42,387 nucleotides of DNA from Hofstenia miamia (GCA_004352715.1 SCFE01000022.1:738049-780435); one strand, 5' to 3'. Numbered from the stretch's first letter, positions 11,201 through 18,797 are shown. A program made the numbers and translations. The notes: generated by a model from the sequence alone, not told the origin.

Positions 11201-14200
11201 GAAAACATTCTTCGCTTTAATTTGAATTTTATTTACCTTACACCAGAGCACTTAAGTGCTACAAACAATTCTTTCTGAAATGTATTAGAGAATTTAAGTG
11301 CGTTTAAATCGAAATTCATAGGTATCATTTTGAAAACGCATAAATGAAAAGAAAGCATGTAATTGGATAGCGCTCAGAAGTTTCGATTTCTATATACTTT
11401 CTCATTTGTGATTTATATTTAGCTATCTCAAAGTACAAGACTTGTCATCGCGGCGAGCTTCTAACGACCCGAGCCGAGCCGAGCCGAGCTTGAGCAGAGC
11501 ATTTGATATAAAACAAGCCCAAAACGAGCCTTTATTAAGCCGAGCAAATTTATAGTTCTGATTTTTAATTTGCTTATGCAGATTTTTCTATTTTTATTAT
11601 TCAATATACCTTTTTTATAATCATATTTTAAAATGTTTATTAAAATTGTTTAAAAATTTCTGAGAATGCAGTATTTGATATACAACGAGGCCAAAACGAG
11701 CCTATTTTAGGCAAAGCAAGTTTATAGTTCTGCTTGTTAATTTGATTACGGAGATTTTTCTTATTTTTGCAGTCAGTATGCCTTTCCTATAATCTTATTT
11801 AAGAAATGTTTATTAAATAATAGGAAGAGATATGTAAGAAATTTTTTAGCGCAATATTTTTCAAAAAATACCGAGCTAAAACGAGCCTCATTCAAAGATT
11901 TTATGTGGCGAGATTTAAACGAGGTCGAGCTTGGAAATGTCGGCTCGTTGACAAGTCTGCAAAGTACACAGTCATAAGATATAATTTATATTCTATTTTT
12001 TAGGTCTTCAAAAAGTAAGTGGAATTGTTCTTTAAAAATGAAAATTAAATTTCAGAAAATAAGTTAACAACTTAAAGAGCAAAGTTTAGTCGGGGGGAAC
12101 AAAGACTACTAATTGGATGACCACAAATTTGTATTAAGGTCAATTATTATGACCTAATAAGTTCTTTCAAGAAAAATAAAGGGAAAAGTGTAAATTCTGG
12201 ACAATATTCGTTAATAACTGACATCTAAGTCTCAAGTTAACAGTTGACATTTGCTTATTTAACAAAGAGCATCTTTATATCGTTATACATTGAGAATCAA
12301 TTGCCCAAACAAACGTCATATCAAACTAGTAAATATAGAAATGCCACATAGACCAACATTGGGATACAGTAGATACTTTTATACAATTTGAAGAAAATTT
12401 AAAGGCTAATTTGGCTAAGATATTTCGGCCTCCTTGTTCTGTGTTAGGGGAGTGATCCAAATTCAATACGTTAACAAGTGAAAATGCAACCGTAAACAAC
12501 AATTCTAGCTTCAAATGTCTGCATACGCTTAATAAATTTATTTGCATAGATATATTTGAAGAAATGTGCAGAACCTACATGTGTCAAAATTATTTGTAAT
12601 ACCATTTGCGGAAAAAACACGCCTTTAACGTAAACTTCATCTTTAACGAATTTTGAGTGTAAGTTTACGATTTGTTTACGGTCATGTTAACGTTAAACAC
12701 CATTTGTTAACGGTGTTGTTAACGTATTGAATTTGGATGACTTCCCTTAGTCATGTTGATTAAGTTATACGTATTTTGTGTAAAAAATTCTACCTGATGA
12801 AGAAACTGGGAGATGTAGCTCTGACTGACGCCGGTTTTCTCAGCTACTTGGTGTTGTTTAATGCCATGAGTTAGCATGAAATTTTTAATTTCTTCTTTTG
12901 TATCAAAAACAGGCATTCTAAAATCACAAGGTTATTTCAGTTACTATTACAAATACAAAAAAGAATTATTGCATAACTCTCTAAATTTATATAATATCTT
13001 ATGATACAACGAGCCCAAAACGAGCCTATTTTAGGCAAAGCAAGTTTGTAGTTCTGCTTGTTAATTTGATTATGGAGATTTTTCTTATTTTTTTGGAGTC
13101 AGTATGCCTTTCCTATAATCACATTTAAGAAAAGTTTCTTAAATAATAGGAAGAGCTATGTAAAAAATTCTTTGAGGACAATATTTTTAAAAAAATACCG
13201 AACTAAAACGAGGATCATTCAAAGATTTCATGTGGCGAGCCGAGCAGAACTTACACAAAATTTAAACGAGCCGAGCTTGGAAATGTCGGCTCGTTTACAA
13301 GTCTGGTTAAATCATTCTACTCAGAAATCTTAAAGAACATAGATAAAAAATGATGAGAATAAAATAAATTGGGATGCAAATCTCGCACAATTAAATACAT
13401 TGTCTATTAATAACAGAGCACAAATGAGGCTTTATTAAAGAAATTCGCTGGCGTTTCTTCCAACAATATATATTAAATGAACAGAGGCGATCTGATATTT
13501 ATTTTAGATTGTATAATATTATTAAACGAAAGGACGTCAAGATAAAAGCATTAATAAAGACTCCACTTTATGAGTAATAAATAAATAATGAAAAAATTAT
13601 TGATAAATTCGACGTACATTGATCTAAAGATGTGTTTGAAAACACTTACACCTGTTTATTTTGTGGAAACACGTGAACAAAAAGAAGCCGATTTTAATAT
13701 ATCTCCATTCATTATTCTCTGTAATGAAGTTGTTATAATCAATATTTGCGGTCTTTGAAGATTGAATAAATATATGGTTGCAAGGAAAATAAATTAAAAA
13801 ATAACATTTATCGTACTTGAAGTTATTAAAAAATTTACAATAGACCTTATAAAGTATTGTTTTAAATTCAAATTAACAAAAGGAATTCTTAATCAACTTT
13901 CTATGAAGTTGACTTACGCTTGTAACATTATAAGTTCCTTGTCATCATCGTTGGTTTCTGAAGGATCACCAAGCGTTGGATTGTAGTAGGAGTCTGTTCT
14001 CTTAATGGTGCCAATGGATCCAGAATATGCGGTGAAGCTGGTGGGTGGGGACGAAGTTGGTGGTTGTGATTGGGGATTTGCGAAATTTCCACTCAACGAA
14101 CTGTTGCTTCCTGAATTGTGATGGAGTTGAGACAGGGGGTTGAGAAGTGAGTGGTTGTTTGCCATTGCAACTGCTGCGAGGGTTTGTTGCAATGCCAACG

Positions 14201-17059
14201 ATCTCAAGTAGTCATTCTGAACTGATTGAATGCTAAATCGAGAAGTAGGCTAAGATTTCCTTTAAAATATACATTTATTCTATACTTCAATAAGAGTCAA
14301 AGCAAATTTATTGCAGTAAATAAATGACAGTAAAAAAAGCTACAAACTACAAATACATGTATTTACAAAATAATAATAAAATATATATATATATTGAATA
14401 AATGTGTGTGTGTGTCTATGTGTGTGGTGAGCTCAGTGTAAAAAACCAGTAAATGTGTTTAGCATGTTTGTGTCTCCGATGGTATTTTGTCGATGTAAAA
14501 GTATGATTTTTAATTTTTTTCGAAATTTTTTGAAACTTTTTTCTATTCTTATCTCATTTTCTAAATCATTCCATATATTAGAGGCTGCTCGGTGAAAACT
14601 AGGATAGGAAATACTGCTACAAATAAACTTATGTGATCGAAGATTTACTTTTAAGTAATTATCAAGAAAAGAAATTGATTAGATACTTCTATATTTTTTG
14701 AATAAATAACAGCAAATAGCAATTGTTTCAAGAAAATTTCTTGAGTAAAATGAAATATAACATAAAACTCATTTCTTTTAAATCAAACAGGATTTTTCTA
14801 TGACAAAATTTTTAAATTGTTTGCTAAATATCAAACTCTTTGTATGATACACAAATATGTACACAATTCAAAATGTACGCACTTTTTAAGCAATTATATC
14901 AAAACCAGTGATAGAAGCCACAATTTGCATAGTAGTATTAATCGTCCAGAATCATTTTCATTTAAAGCTTCTAGATTATGGAATGACTTAAATCTCGAAA
15001 TAAAAAAGGAACAAAATTATAAACATTTTAGAAGAAAAATTTAAAAAAAATTGTTATCCAAACAATCACTATTCGGAATATCAAACAAATTAAGCGCATG
15101 GACAGNTGCTCGGTGAAAACTAGGATAGGAAATACTGCTACAAATAAACTTATGTGATCGAAGATTTACTTTTAAGTAATTATCAAGAAAAGAAATTGAT
15201 TAGATACTTCTATATTTTTTGAATAAATAACAGCAAATAGCAATTGTTTCAAGAAAATTTCTTGAGTAAAATGAAATATAACATAAAACTCATTTCTTTT
15301 AAATCAAACAGGATTTTTCTATGACAAAATTTTTAAATTGTTTGCTAAATATCAAACTCTTTGTATGATACACAAATATGTACACAATTCAAAATGTACG
15401 CACTTTTTAAGCAATTATATCAAAACCAGTGATAGAAGCCACAATTTGCATAGTAGTATTAATCGTCCAGAATCATTTTCATTTAAAGCTTCTAGATTAT
15501 GGAATGACTTAAATCTCGAAATAAAAAAGGAACAAAATTATAAACATTTTAGAAGAAAAATTTAAAAAAAATTGTTATCCAAACAATCACTATTCGGAAT
15601 ATCAAACAAATTAAGCGCATGGACAGATTTCATTTGACATTTGAAATTTACGCCCTTTAAGTAAGTGTGCATATTTTTAATTTTGTAAATATACATGTAT
15701 AGTAGTTTGTAGTATTTGTTTGTTTGTTTATTTTAGCAATAAATTTGCTTGACTCTTAAAAAAAGAAAATTAACAATCTAATATTTAGGAATTATTCTAT
15801 ACTAATACACTGGAATTAAAAACATTAATCTCATTTAGGAACACTCGACGAATGCTTAAAAAACGTGGTGGAAATTATTGAAAAATACTGTAAAAATTAG
15901 AAAAAATTCTATTTTTAATTAGAAATTAATATTATTTATACAAAAAAGGATGCTTGTAAAGTAATAGATTTTTAGGATTTGGATATGAAATAAATAACTT
16001 TTTTGAATGATAAATGTATCTACCTGTTAATTGAAGGAGCAATAGAATTAATTTTGGGTGCTTCGGACATAGTGGGCAGAGAATGGCTTGTGCTCGTTTC
16101 CATGGGAGTTGTAGCAAAAGCAGATTTTTCAATTCGATCCATGGATTCCAAGGCGTGTAAAACCTAGATTCAAAATATTATGATAAACAGTGTTGATCAA
16201 CTTAAGTCACTAGATTTAAATCATTGATTTATCTTTTTTTTATCTTCAGCTTTTTTAAAATTGATTAAATTATTGTATTTCAAAAATAGTAGTATCAAAA
16301 GGATTTATAATATTTACTACCTTGGAAGACTATCTGGGTAAAATTGAAATTGAAATAAAAAAATTCGATTTAAATAAAAAATCCGATATTTTAATTTTTT
16401 TAATTTAACTCGCATTTTTTCTCAACACTGATAATAACATAGGACAAAACTGATATACACTAAAATTCCGGAACCCAAATTAGGGTAAGCAGTTAAAAAA
16501 TGCCAAAATTTTTTTGGAAGACAAATTTCAAGCTTTAACAAATTTCTAGTTAATACCGCGTAATCAAGATATAGATTTCAATATAAGAATTGGAAAAAAG
16601 ACATTCATTTATAAATGAACAGGGTCAACAGGTGAATATCCGCATTCATATCAAAATATTGCTAAAAATCCTAAAAAATCACCTCTTGACAGAAATTTTG
16701 GAATTTTTTTCTCATCTTTAAAGTTTTGATAATTGGGCAGTCCAAAAAACTTTTAACAGGTTTTCCCTAAGAAAAAATCATTTTACAAAGATTGATTCAA
16801 AAAACCATTTCAAGTCAAAGAATCTTATTAATTAATCAATTTTTTGTATTTTTCAGACCATATATTTAATTGTAAAAATATTCTTTCATATTACTAAAGA
16901 ATAAAAGAAGAAACTGGTAAATTAAGATACCTGGTATTTAGTAAGGCCAGATGTCTTCAATCTGCGCAGAAGTTCGATCTGCTCGATTGTATATTTGGGT
17001 TCTTCTTCGGGATTCATCGACTTCAAGTCTCCATTGAGTAAATGAGGCTGGTTTGCCAT
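771..17059 (-). CDS. HMBOX1: HMBOX1 (homeobox-containing protein 1 / HOT1) orthologue, ten coding exons, complete
   Basis: Spliced model, minus strand: 17059-16931, 16163-16024, 14232-13918, 12917-12794, 8370-8298, 6924-6833, 4774-4618, 2966-2871, 1888-1817, 895-771. The coding length is 1323 nt (440 residues plus TAA). Every junction is GT-AG and the frame is kept throughout. Domains: N-terminal segment (about 20-60, KYTIEQIELLRRLK..., HALESMDR), Ser/Asn-rich linker (about 90-195), atypical HNF1-like POU-specific domain (about 200-260), linker, divergent homeodomain (about 302-372) with W361, F362 and N364 in helix 3, then a C-terminal box (DPISAELDAVNHSIMAL). Known of the family: vertebrate HMBOX1 (about 420 aa) is a nuclear DNA-binding protein, described as a transcriptional repressor and as a direct binder of double-stranded TTAGGG telomere repeats. 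The function in this organism is inferred only. HNF1A/B was considered, but the N-terminus, the KREEIA.ACN homeodomain text and the C-terminal box fit HMBOX1 better. Confidence 0.95.
944..986 (+). repeat. Repeat-end fragment (CAGTGTTGGACA type) in HMBOX1 intron 9
   Basis: Partner of the fragment at 217-268. It starts CAGTGTTGGACACTT and continues TACTACTGTACGTACTAA. The opposite end of the element was not found. Confidence 0.4.
1640..1686. repeat. (TA)n microsatellite
   Basis: Almost pure alternating A/T for about 47 bp inside HMBOX1 intron 9. Confidence 0.9.
1817..1888 (-). CDS. HMBOX1: HMBOX1 coding exon 9 (residues 376-400, acidic tail with SUMO-type motif)
   Basis: Acceptor TGTAATTTAG|AATTAG, donor GAATCAG|GTGAAT. 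It encodes ELEQNVKNEPSPNSSDCGDS and then NYES. V381-K382-N383-E384 fits the psi-K-x-E sumoylation consensus and is followed by a Pro-directed Ser. The Asn/Ser/Asp composition resembles the region after the human homeodomain. The exon keeps the frame (phase 1 to phase 1). Confidence 0.88.
1889..2870 (-). other. HMBOX1: HMBOX1 intron 8
   Basis: 982 bp. No transposon is recognised. A small less AT-rich island at about 2593-2672 contains GTTTAAGCGCTGTCAC and loosely inverted AATAACG/CGTTATT ends, about 200 bp downstream of exon 9 in plus-strand terms. The open frame 2362-2550 (+) is probably chance. Confidence 0.75.
2871..2966 (-). CDS. HMBOX1: HMBOX1 coding exon 8 (residues 344-376, homeodomain loop and helix 3)
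   Basis: Acceptor CATTTTCAG|GTCAA, donor CAACTTG|GTAAAT. It encodes the extended loop between helices 2 and 3 (GQFLNDEKLVTS) and the recognition helix VKVYNWFANRRKEIKRKQQ. W361, F362, N364 and R366 correspond to canonical homeodomain positions 48, 49, 51 and 53. The long loop is typical of the HNF1/HMBOX1 class. It leaves phase 1. Confidence 0.96.
3147..3589 (+). mobile_element. GAGCC hAT-type non-autonomous element, copy A
   Basis: The termini are inverted: CAGACTTGTCAACGAGCC at 3147 and ...GTTGACAAGTCTG ending at 3589. They are flanked by an exact 8-bp target-site duplication, CTCTACAG (3139-3146 and 3590-3597). An 8-bp duplication with CAG...CTG termini is the hAT superfamily signature. 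Just inside the left end is a (CCGAG/GAGCC)n pentamer tract interrupted by an N gap. The AT-rich core (TTATTAAATAATAGGAAGAG) is shared with the other copies. There is no transposase, so mobilisation would be in trans. Confidence 0.9.
3186..3260. other. Assembly gap inside copy A
   Basis: 75 Ns lying exactly within the GAGCC pentamer tract. All open frames that cross it are artefacts of the repeat and the Ns. Confidence 0.95.
4618..4774 (-). CDS. HMBOX1: HMBOX1 coding exon 7 (residues 292-344, homeodomain helices 1-2)
   Basis: Acceptor TCGTTTAG|ACAC, donor TGCAAG|GTATTTA. It encodes a basic lead (QFKKRDR), FVWKDSCVSILEQFYQENSY and then PDDLKREEIAQACNNALELQ. Human HMBOX1 has FTWRKECLAVMESYFNENQYPDEAKREEIANACN here, so this is the N-terminal arm and first two helices of the divergent homeodomain. 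It leaves phase 1 (Gly344 split). Confidence 0.95.
5097..5554 (+). mobile_element. GAGCC hAT-type element, copy B
   Basis: Starts CAGACTTGTCAACGAGC and ends GTTTACAAGTCTG, with an exact 8-bp target duplication CTGTTAGC (5089-5096 and 5555-5562). Most of the interior is an N gap (5157-5521). The visible left subterminal region contains GAGCCGAGCC repeats and the right one GAGCTTAGAAATTACGGCTC, a variant shared with copy G. Confidence 0.88.
5157..5521. other. Assembly gap inside copy B
   Basis: 365 Ns covering the interior of the element. Confidence 0.95.
5660..5960 (-). pseudogene. Decayed Tc1/mariner-type transposase C-terminus
   Basis: On the minus strand, 5850-5806 reads VENLWGSVQKKCRDK, very close to the (P)IENLWG..K...R signature that follows the DLNP motif in Tc1-like DDE transposases. 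After a frameshift, bases about 5808-5725 read NNKNELMVKLKRMLDDIKMQ, like the helical stretch that follows it. Bases 5718-5665 read MKTRIVKAILKTKGVTT, like the usual Tc1 end (SMP.R...VI..KG...KY). Stops and shifts separate the pieces, so this is a dead remnant. The catalytic aspartates lie upstream and are not recognisable. It shares no frame with HMBOX1. Confidence 0.65.
6085..6258 (-). repeat. hAT-like termini fragments flanking TA tracts
   Basis: On the minus strand, bases from 6258 read CAGCGTTGGGAATGGCTG followed by a GC-rich stretch. Bases from about 6113 read CAGTGGTTCAGCCGGGCCC, reminiscent of the CAGTGGTTC starts of many hAT elements. TA runs (about 6121-6170 and 6038-6062) separate and flank them. 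No matching opposite ends or target duplication could be seen. Confidence 0.4.
6513..6693 (+). mobile_element. Short hAT-like element, CACTGGCGTAGC type
   Basis: Begins CACTGGCGTAGCTAAGGGG and ends GTCTACGCTACTG. The flanks GTATATCT and GTATACCT form a 7-of-8 target duplication. It is related in its ends to the CAGTGGCG elements at 7345 and 21448 but differs inside. It includes a C11 run and a TA tract. Non-coding. Confidence 0.65.
6833..6924 (-). CDS. HMBOX1: HMBOX1 coding exon 6 (residues 261-291, inter-domain linker)
   Basis: Acceptor GTTTAG|GTGT, donor ATGGT|GTAAGTA. A GTGTAAGT donor two bases earlier would break the frame. The 92-nt exon encodes a Ser/Thr/Pro-rich linker (GVNGTSSPPFSTSTTAPALS, then SAKMYMNGNNG). 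It has no recognisable domain. It is supported by strong splice sites and by restoring the frame exactly between exons 5 and 7. Confidence 0.85.
7345..7583 (+). mobile_element. CAGTGGCG hAT-like short element
   Basis: Starts CAGTGGCGCAAGCAAAGGGG and ends ACGTACACCCCTG, with flanking 8-mers TCAGCGAT and TCAGCGGT (7 of 8). The interior shares GGGGACATGG, CCCGTCAGGTTT and AAAATTGATTTTGA with the element at 21448-21670. It is non-coding, 239 bp. Confidence 0.78.
7693..7719 (+). repeat. (GA)n-type microsatellite
   Basis: GAGAAAGAGAGAAAGAGAGAG-type run, 27 bp, in intron 5. Confidence 0.85.
7877..7911. repeat. (TA)n microsatellite
   Basis: About 35 bp of alternating A/T in intron 5. A similar tract lies at 8165-8199, about 100 bp from exon 5. 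Confidence 0.9.
8298..8370 (-). CDS. HMBOX1: HMBOX1 coding exon 5 (residues 237-261, end of POU-specific-like domain)
   Basis: Short 73-nt exon, acceptor CTCGTTTAG|GGAG, donor AGAAG|GTAATTG. It encodes GVWMKDSTRTNIYKWYLAEK and then RKRE. This matches the last helix of the HNF1/HMBOX1 POU-specific domain (KRAFYRWYQLEK in human HMBOX1, KRAALYTWYVRK in HNF1). It is reached across the largest intron (4423 bp), which holds one full GAGCC hAT copy and another hAT-like element. It leaves phase 1. Confidence 0.92.
10629..10928 (+). mobile_element. CAGAGATGGACATGG hAT-like element
   Basis: Starts CAGAGATGGACATGG and ends GAAGTCCATCTCTG. The flanks GTTACACG and GTTATATG agree at 6 of 8 positions, as in a decayed 8-bp duplication. 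The interior shares CACTTTAGG.CCAT, TTATAAAATC and CACTGAAAT with 28817-29133. Non-coding. Confidence 0.65.
11437..11959 (+). mobile_element. GAGCC hAT-type element, copy C
   Basis: The most completely sequenced copy. It runs from (A/C)AGACTTGTCATCG at 11437 to GTTGACAAGTCTG at 11959, with an exact 8-bp target duplication CAAAGTAC (11429-11436 and 11960-11967). It shows CGAGC pentamers near both ends and two partial repeats of the core ATATACAACGAGCCCAAAAC motif, so it may be internally duplicated. The flank after its right end reappears beside copy F at 20407. Confidence 0.88.
12794..12917 (-). CDS. HMBOX1: HMBOX1 coding exon 4 (residues 195-236, first part of POU-specific-like domain)
   Basis: Acceptor GATTTTAG|A, donor CATCAG|GTAGAA. 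The exon encodes KEEIKNFMLTHGIKQHQVAE followed by KTGVSQSYISQFLHQ. This is the helix-turn-helix core of the HNF1/HMBOX1-type POU-specific domain: human HMBOX1 has KEEIKAFLANRRISQ...TGISQSRISHWL, and HNF1 has TGLNQSHLSQHL. The SQSYIS segment is the expected recognition helix start. It leaves phase 0. The ATG that opens this exon is an internal Met, not a start. Confidence 0.95.
12918..13917 (-). other. HMBOX1: HMBOX1 intron 3
   Basis: 1000 bp. It contains the 5'-truncated GAGCC copy D about 85 bp upstream of the exon 4 acceptor. The remainder is AT-rich with no recognised feature. Confidence 0.8.
13001..13305 (+). mobile_element. GAGCC hAT-type element, copy D (left end missing)
   Basis: Begins abruptly at the internal ATACAACGAGCCCAAAACG motif and runs through the shared core to the right terminus GTTTACAAGTCTG. 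The left terminus and pentamer tract are absent, so this is a deletion derivative without a readable target duplication. It lies close to exon 4 of HMBOX1. Confidence 0.8.
13918..14232 (-). CDS. HMBOX1: HMBOX1 coding exon 3 (residues 90-195, Ser/Asn/Pro-rich linker)
   Basis: The acceptor TTTAG|CATTC is fixed by frame: the alternative ATCAG|TTCAG gives an immediate stop. The donor is AAGC|GTAAGT. At 315 nt it is the largest exon. It encodes a low-complexity linker with an alanine/leucine start (SLALQQTLAAVAMANNH) and then Ser, Asn, Gln and Pro runs, probably disordered. The LINE 3' end at 14290 lies only about 60 bp upstream of this acceptor. Ala195 (GC|A) is split with exon 4. Confidence 0.92.
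14290..14695 (-). mobile_element. LINE 3' end, 5'-truncated (minus strand)
   Basis: Minus-strand frame ending at the stop 14435-14433 reads NLRSHKFICSSISYPSFHRA and ASNIWNDLENEI, followed by KSFKKFRKKLK. This is the usual C-terminus of a non-LTR reverse transcriptase polyprotein (CR1/L2-like W-N-x-L-x-x-E-I motif). The 3' UTR ends GCAATAAATTTGCTTTGACTCTTA at about 14290, with a CA/TG-rich microsatellite in between. The same tail ends the plus-strand copy at 15760. Only the last part of the element is present. Confidence 0.75.
14586..15626 (+). repeat. 520-bp apparently perfect direct repeat separated by one N (likely assembly duplicate)
   Basis: Bases 14586-15105 and 15107-15626 appear identical, including the LINE frame, and are joined by a single N at 15106. 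The structure is best explained by two overlapping contig ends placed side by side. Confidence 0.88.
14700..15765 (+). mobile_element. LINE 3' end, 5'-truncated (plus strand), duplicated in the assembly
   Basis: The plus-strand frame at 14817-15044, repeated at 15338-15565, reads KYQTLCMIHKYVHNSK, then INRPESFSFKASRLWNDLNL and EIKKEQNYKHFRRKI. This is a LINE polyprotein C-terminus homologous to the minus-strand fragment. The 3' tail ...TAGCAATAAATTTGCTTGACTCTTA then poly-A is at 15733-15768. The two LINE ends are head to head. The double appearance of the coding end comes from the 520-bp repeat around the N at 15106. Confidence 0.75.
16024..16163 (-). CDS. HMBOX1: HMBOX1 coding exon 2 (residues 44-90)
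   Basis: Acceptor ...GAATCTAG|GTTTTACAC, donor AACAG|GTAGAT. The exon encodes VLHALESMDRIEK, which matches ILHALETLDRL in vertebrate HMBOX1, followed by a Ser/Thr/Pro-rich stretch. It is 140 nt, leaving phase 2; codon 90 (Ser, AG|C) is split with exon 3. A second open frame across the same bases is a shadow. Confidence 0.92.
16164..16930 (-). other. HMBOX1: HMBOX1 intron 1
   Basis: 767 bp between coding exons 1 and 2, AT-rich. No repeat or other feature is recognised. Confidence 0.8.
16931..17059 (-). CDS. HMBOX1: HMBOX1 coding exon 1 (residues 1-43, start codon)
   Basis: The ATG at 17059-17057 has a favourable context (GAAAATGG). The exon encodes MANQPHLL... and then KYTIEQIELLRRLKTSGLTK, which matches the conserved N-terminus of animal HMBOX1 (FTIEQIDLLQRL...G.TK in human). 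It ends CAG|GTATCT in phase 0. The stretch just upstream (CTAG ending at 17064, after a T-rich tract) looks like a splice acceptor, so this exon may start within the 5' UTR and an untranslated first exon may lie farther away. Confidence 0.93.
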
Positions 17060-18363
17060 TTTCACTAGAAATTACTTAATGAAAAAAACTTAAGTAGAAT
17101 GGGGTAGTAACTTCAAATGTAAAAATGTTTAAGGAGTTTACATATTCTCATACTACAAAATAGATATTTTTCATCGAAGTTCGCGCTAATTGCTTTTTTA
17201 AATTACTGAGTGACGTGAAAGATCGCTCAGCTAATAATGTAAAAAATTCGAAACAAATTCTACGTAATTAAAACAGTCACGCTAAAAAGTGAATTCAAAA
17301 CGCTATTTACAATGTTAAGATATTTATAATCAGACAGTGTTATCAGATTAATTTCAATACCAAAAAACTATCTAGTATGAAAAAAGTATAAAATAGGTCC
17401 AAACCCAAAGAATAATTTTTAGTACTACAAACTAAGATACGTGTAATTCAAGAGGTCTCATAGACAAATAACATGTTGAAAATATCTATTGAATGCTGAA
17501 GAACTGATTATAGATGATATTAATTATTGATACAAAGCTTTTGTGTGGTCTCAGTTGTATTGCATTTGGTTCCAGTCCCAGCCCATGAAATTATCTGGTC
17601 CCATAATCAAATTGGTCCCAAGGCATAATTTGTATTTTGACAAAAATTGGTAAAATTACTACTTTTCTAAAATTATTGGTCCCAGTTTCCCCATTTATAA
17701 TCCCATTTACAAGTTAGTTTTAGCCCTAAATATATTTAACTATAGGTGCTAGTCTCAATTTTTTGGAAACAGCAAATCAAAAGGAAGTGAGTTGTCAAGC
17801 ATATAAAGACATAGTTAACGTTCATTGTTGATCCCATGGTCTTTAAACCTTAAATTACCCGAATATTGGGCATGGAGAAAATTTAAATCTTTTAAAAAAA
17901 TCAGAATTTTCAAAAAAATATGTTGCCAATGTCTTACGATTTCCAAATTTCCTAATGGACTTCAAGAAAATTTTTGAAAAAGTGGGATAACGGTTTGACT
18001 CATTGTTAAAAAAATAGGGTCTAATGTATTAGAAAAACGCAGTGAATTTGAAAAAAAAATTCAATTTCTTATGTGGCAGCATATATTATCAATGGTGTAA
18101 AATTAATAATTGTAAAAACAATAATTGACCATTTTTTAAGGCAACCATTGAGTGTTTAAGCGTGAAAAAATGCTATTATTAACTGTCCAATTTTTACAAT
18201 TAGTGTTTTGGGGATTTATCGTGGATAACCCCTACGTTTAACCGTGCTGAGAGGTTTTTCAGCCAGGCCAAGTGTATTTTCAATGACTATCGGAAGAATT
18301 AATTGTAAAAAATGAAATTATTAATAGCAAGAAGACAATTTAATTGCCCTAAAACCCCTGTAT
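17060..18363. other. 5' side of HMBOX1, no gene seen
   Basis: Bases 17060-17063 are probable 5' UTR, and CTAG at 17067-17064 (minus strand) is a possible splice acceptor. A cluster of TGGTCCCA/CAGTCCCA motifs lies at 17572-17690, of unknown origin. The rest is AT-rich without coding signal. No promoter could be identified. Confidence 0.5.
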
Positions 18364-18797
18364 CAGACTTGTCAACGAGGCGAGCTTCTAACGANNNNNN
18401 NNNNNNNNNNNNNNNNNNNNNNNNNNNNNNNNNNNNNNNNNNNNNNNNNNNNNNNNNNNNNNNNNNNNNNNNNNNNNNNNNNNNNNNNNNNNNNNNNNNN
18501 NNNNNNNNNNNNNNNNNNNNNNNNNNNNNNNNNNNNNNNNNNNNNNNNNNNNNNNNNNNNNNNNNNNNNNNNNNNNNNNNNNNNNNNNNNNNNNNNNNNN
18601 NNNNNNNNNNNNNNNNNNNNNNNNNNNNNNNNNNNNNNNNNNNNNNNNNNNNNNNNNNNNNNNNNNNNNNNNNNNNNNNNNNNNNNNNNNNNNNNNNNNN
18701 NNNNNNNNNNNNNNNNNNGAGCCAAGCTGAGCCGAACTTACACAAAACCTAAACGAGCCGAGCCGAGCTTGGAAATGTCGGCTCGTTGACAAGTCTG
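18364..18797 (+). mobile_element. GAGCC hAT-type element, copy E
   Basis: Starts CAGACTTGTCAACGAGGCGA and ends GTTGACAAGTCTG. The flanks CCCTGTAT and CCCTATAT form a 7-of-8 target duplication. The interior is an N gap (18395-18718). The right subterminal part reads GAGCCGAACTTACACAAAA as in the other copies. Confidence 0.85.
18395..18718. other. Assembly gap inside copy E
   Basis: 324 Ns. Apparent long open frames across it are meaningless. Confidence 0.95.

Larger units (their letters stand above)
8371..12793 (-). other. HMBOX1: HMBOX1 intron 4 (largest)
   Basis: 4423 bp. It contains a CAGAGATGGACATGG element (10629-10928), GAGCC hAT copy C (11437-11959) and a cluster of GTTAAC/AACG motifs next to exon 4 (about 12617-12727). 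Bases 8400-10600 are AT-rich and show no recognised feature. A less AT-rich island at about 10200-10320 is unexplained. The open frames 10856-11077 (-) and 12326-12547 (-) are not convincing genes. Confidence 0.8.
14233..16023 (-). other. HMBOX1: HMBOX1 intron 2
   Basis: 1791 bp as assembled, mostly LINE-derived. If the 520-bp duplicate around the single N at 15106 is an assembly artefact, the true intron is about 520 bp shorter. Confidence 0.8.

Noticed and set aside
12719-12916. A separate small helix-turn-helix gene starting at the ATG at 12916
   Set aside because: The reading is exon 4 of HMBOX1. The ATG is internal (codon 196), and true donor and acceptor sites bound the exon.
771-17059. 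HNF1A/HNF1B orthologue
   Set aside because: The POU-specific core is HNF1-like, but the N-terminal FTIEQI-type block, the PDDLKREEIAQACN homeodomain text and the C-terminal DPIS/AVNHSIMAL box are HMBOX1 features.
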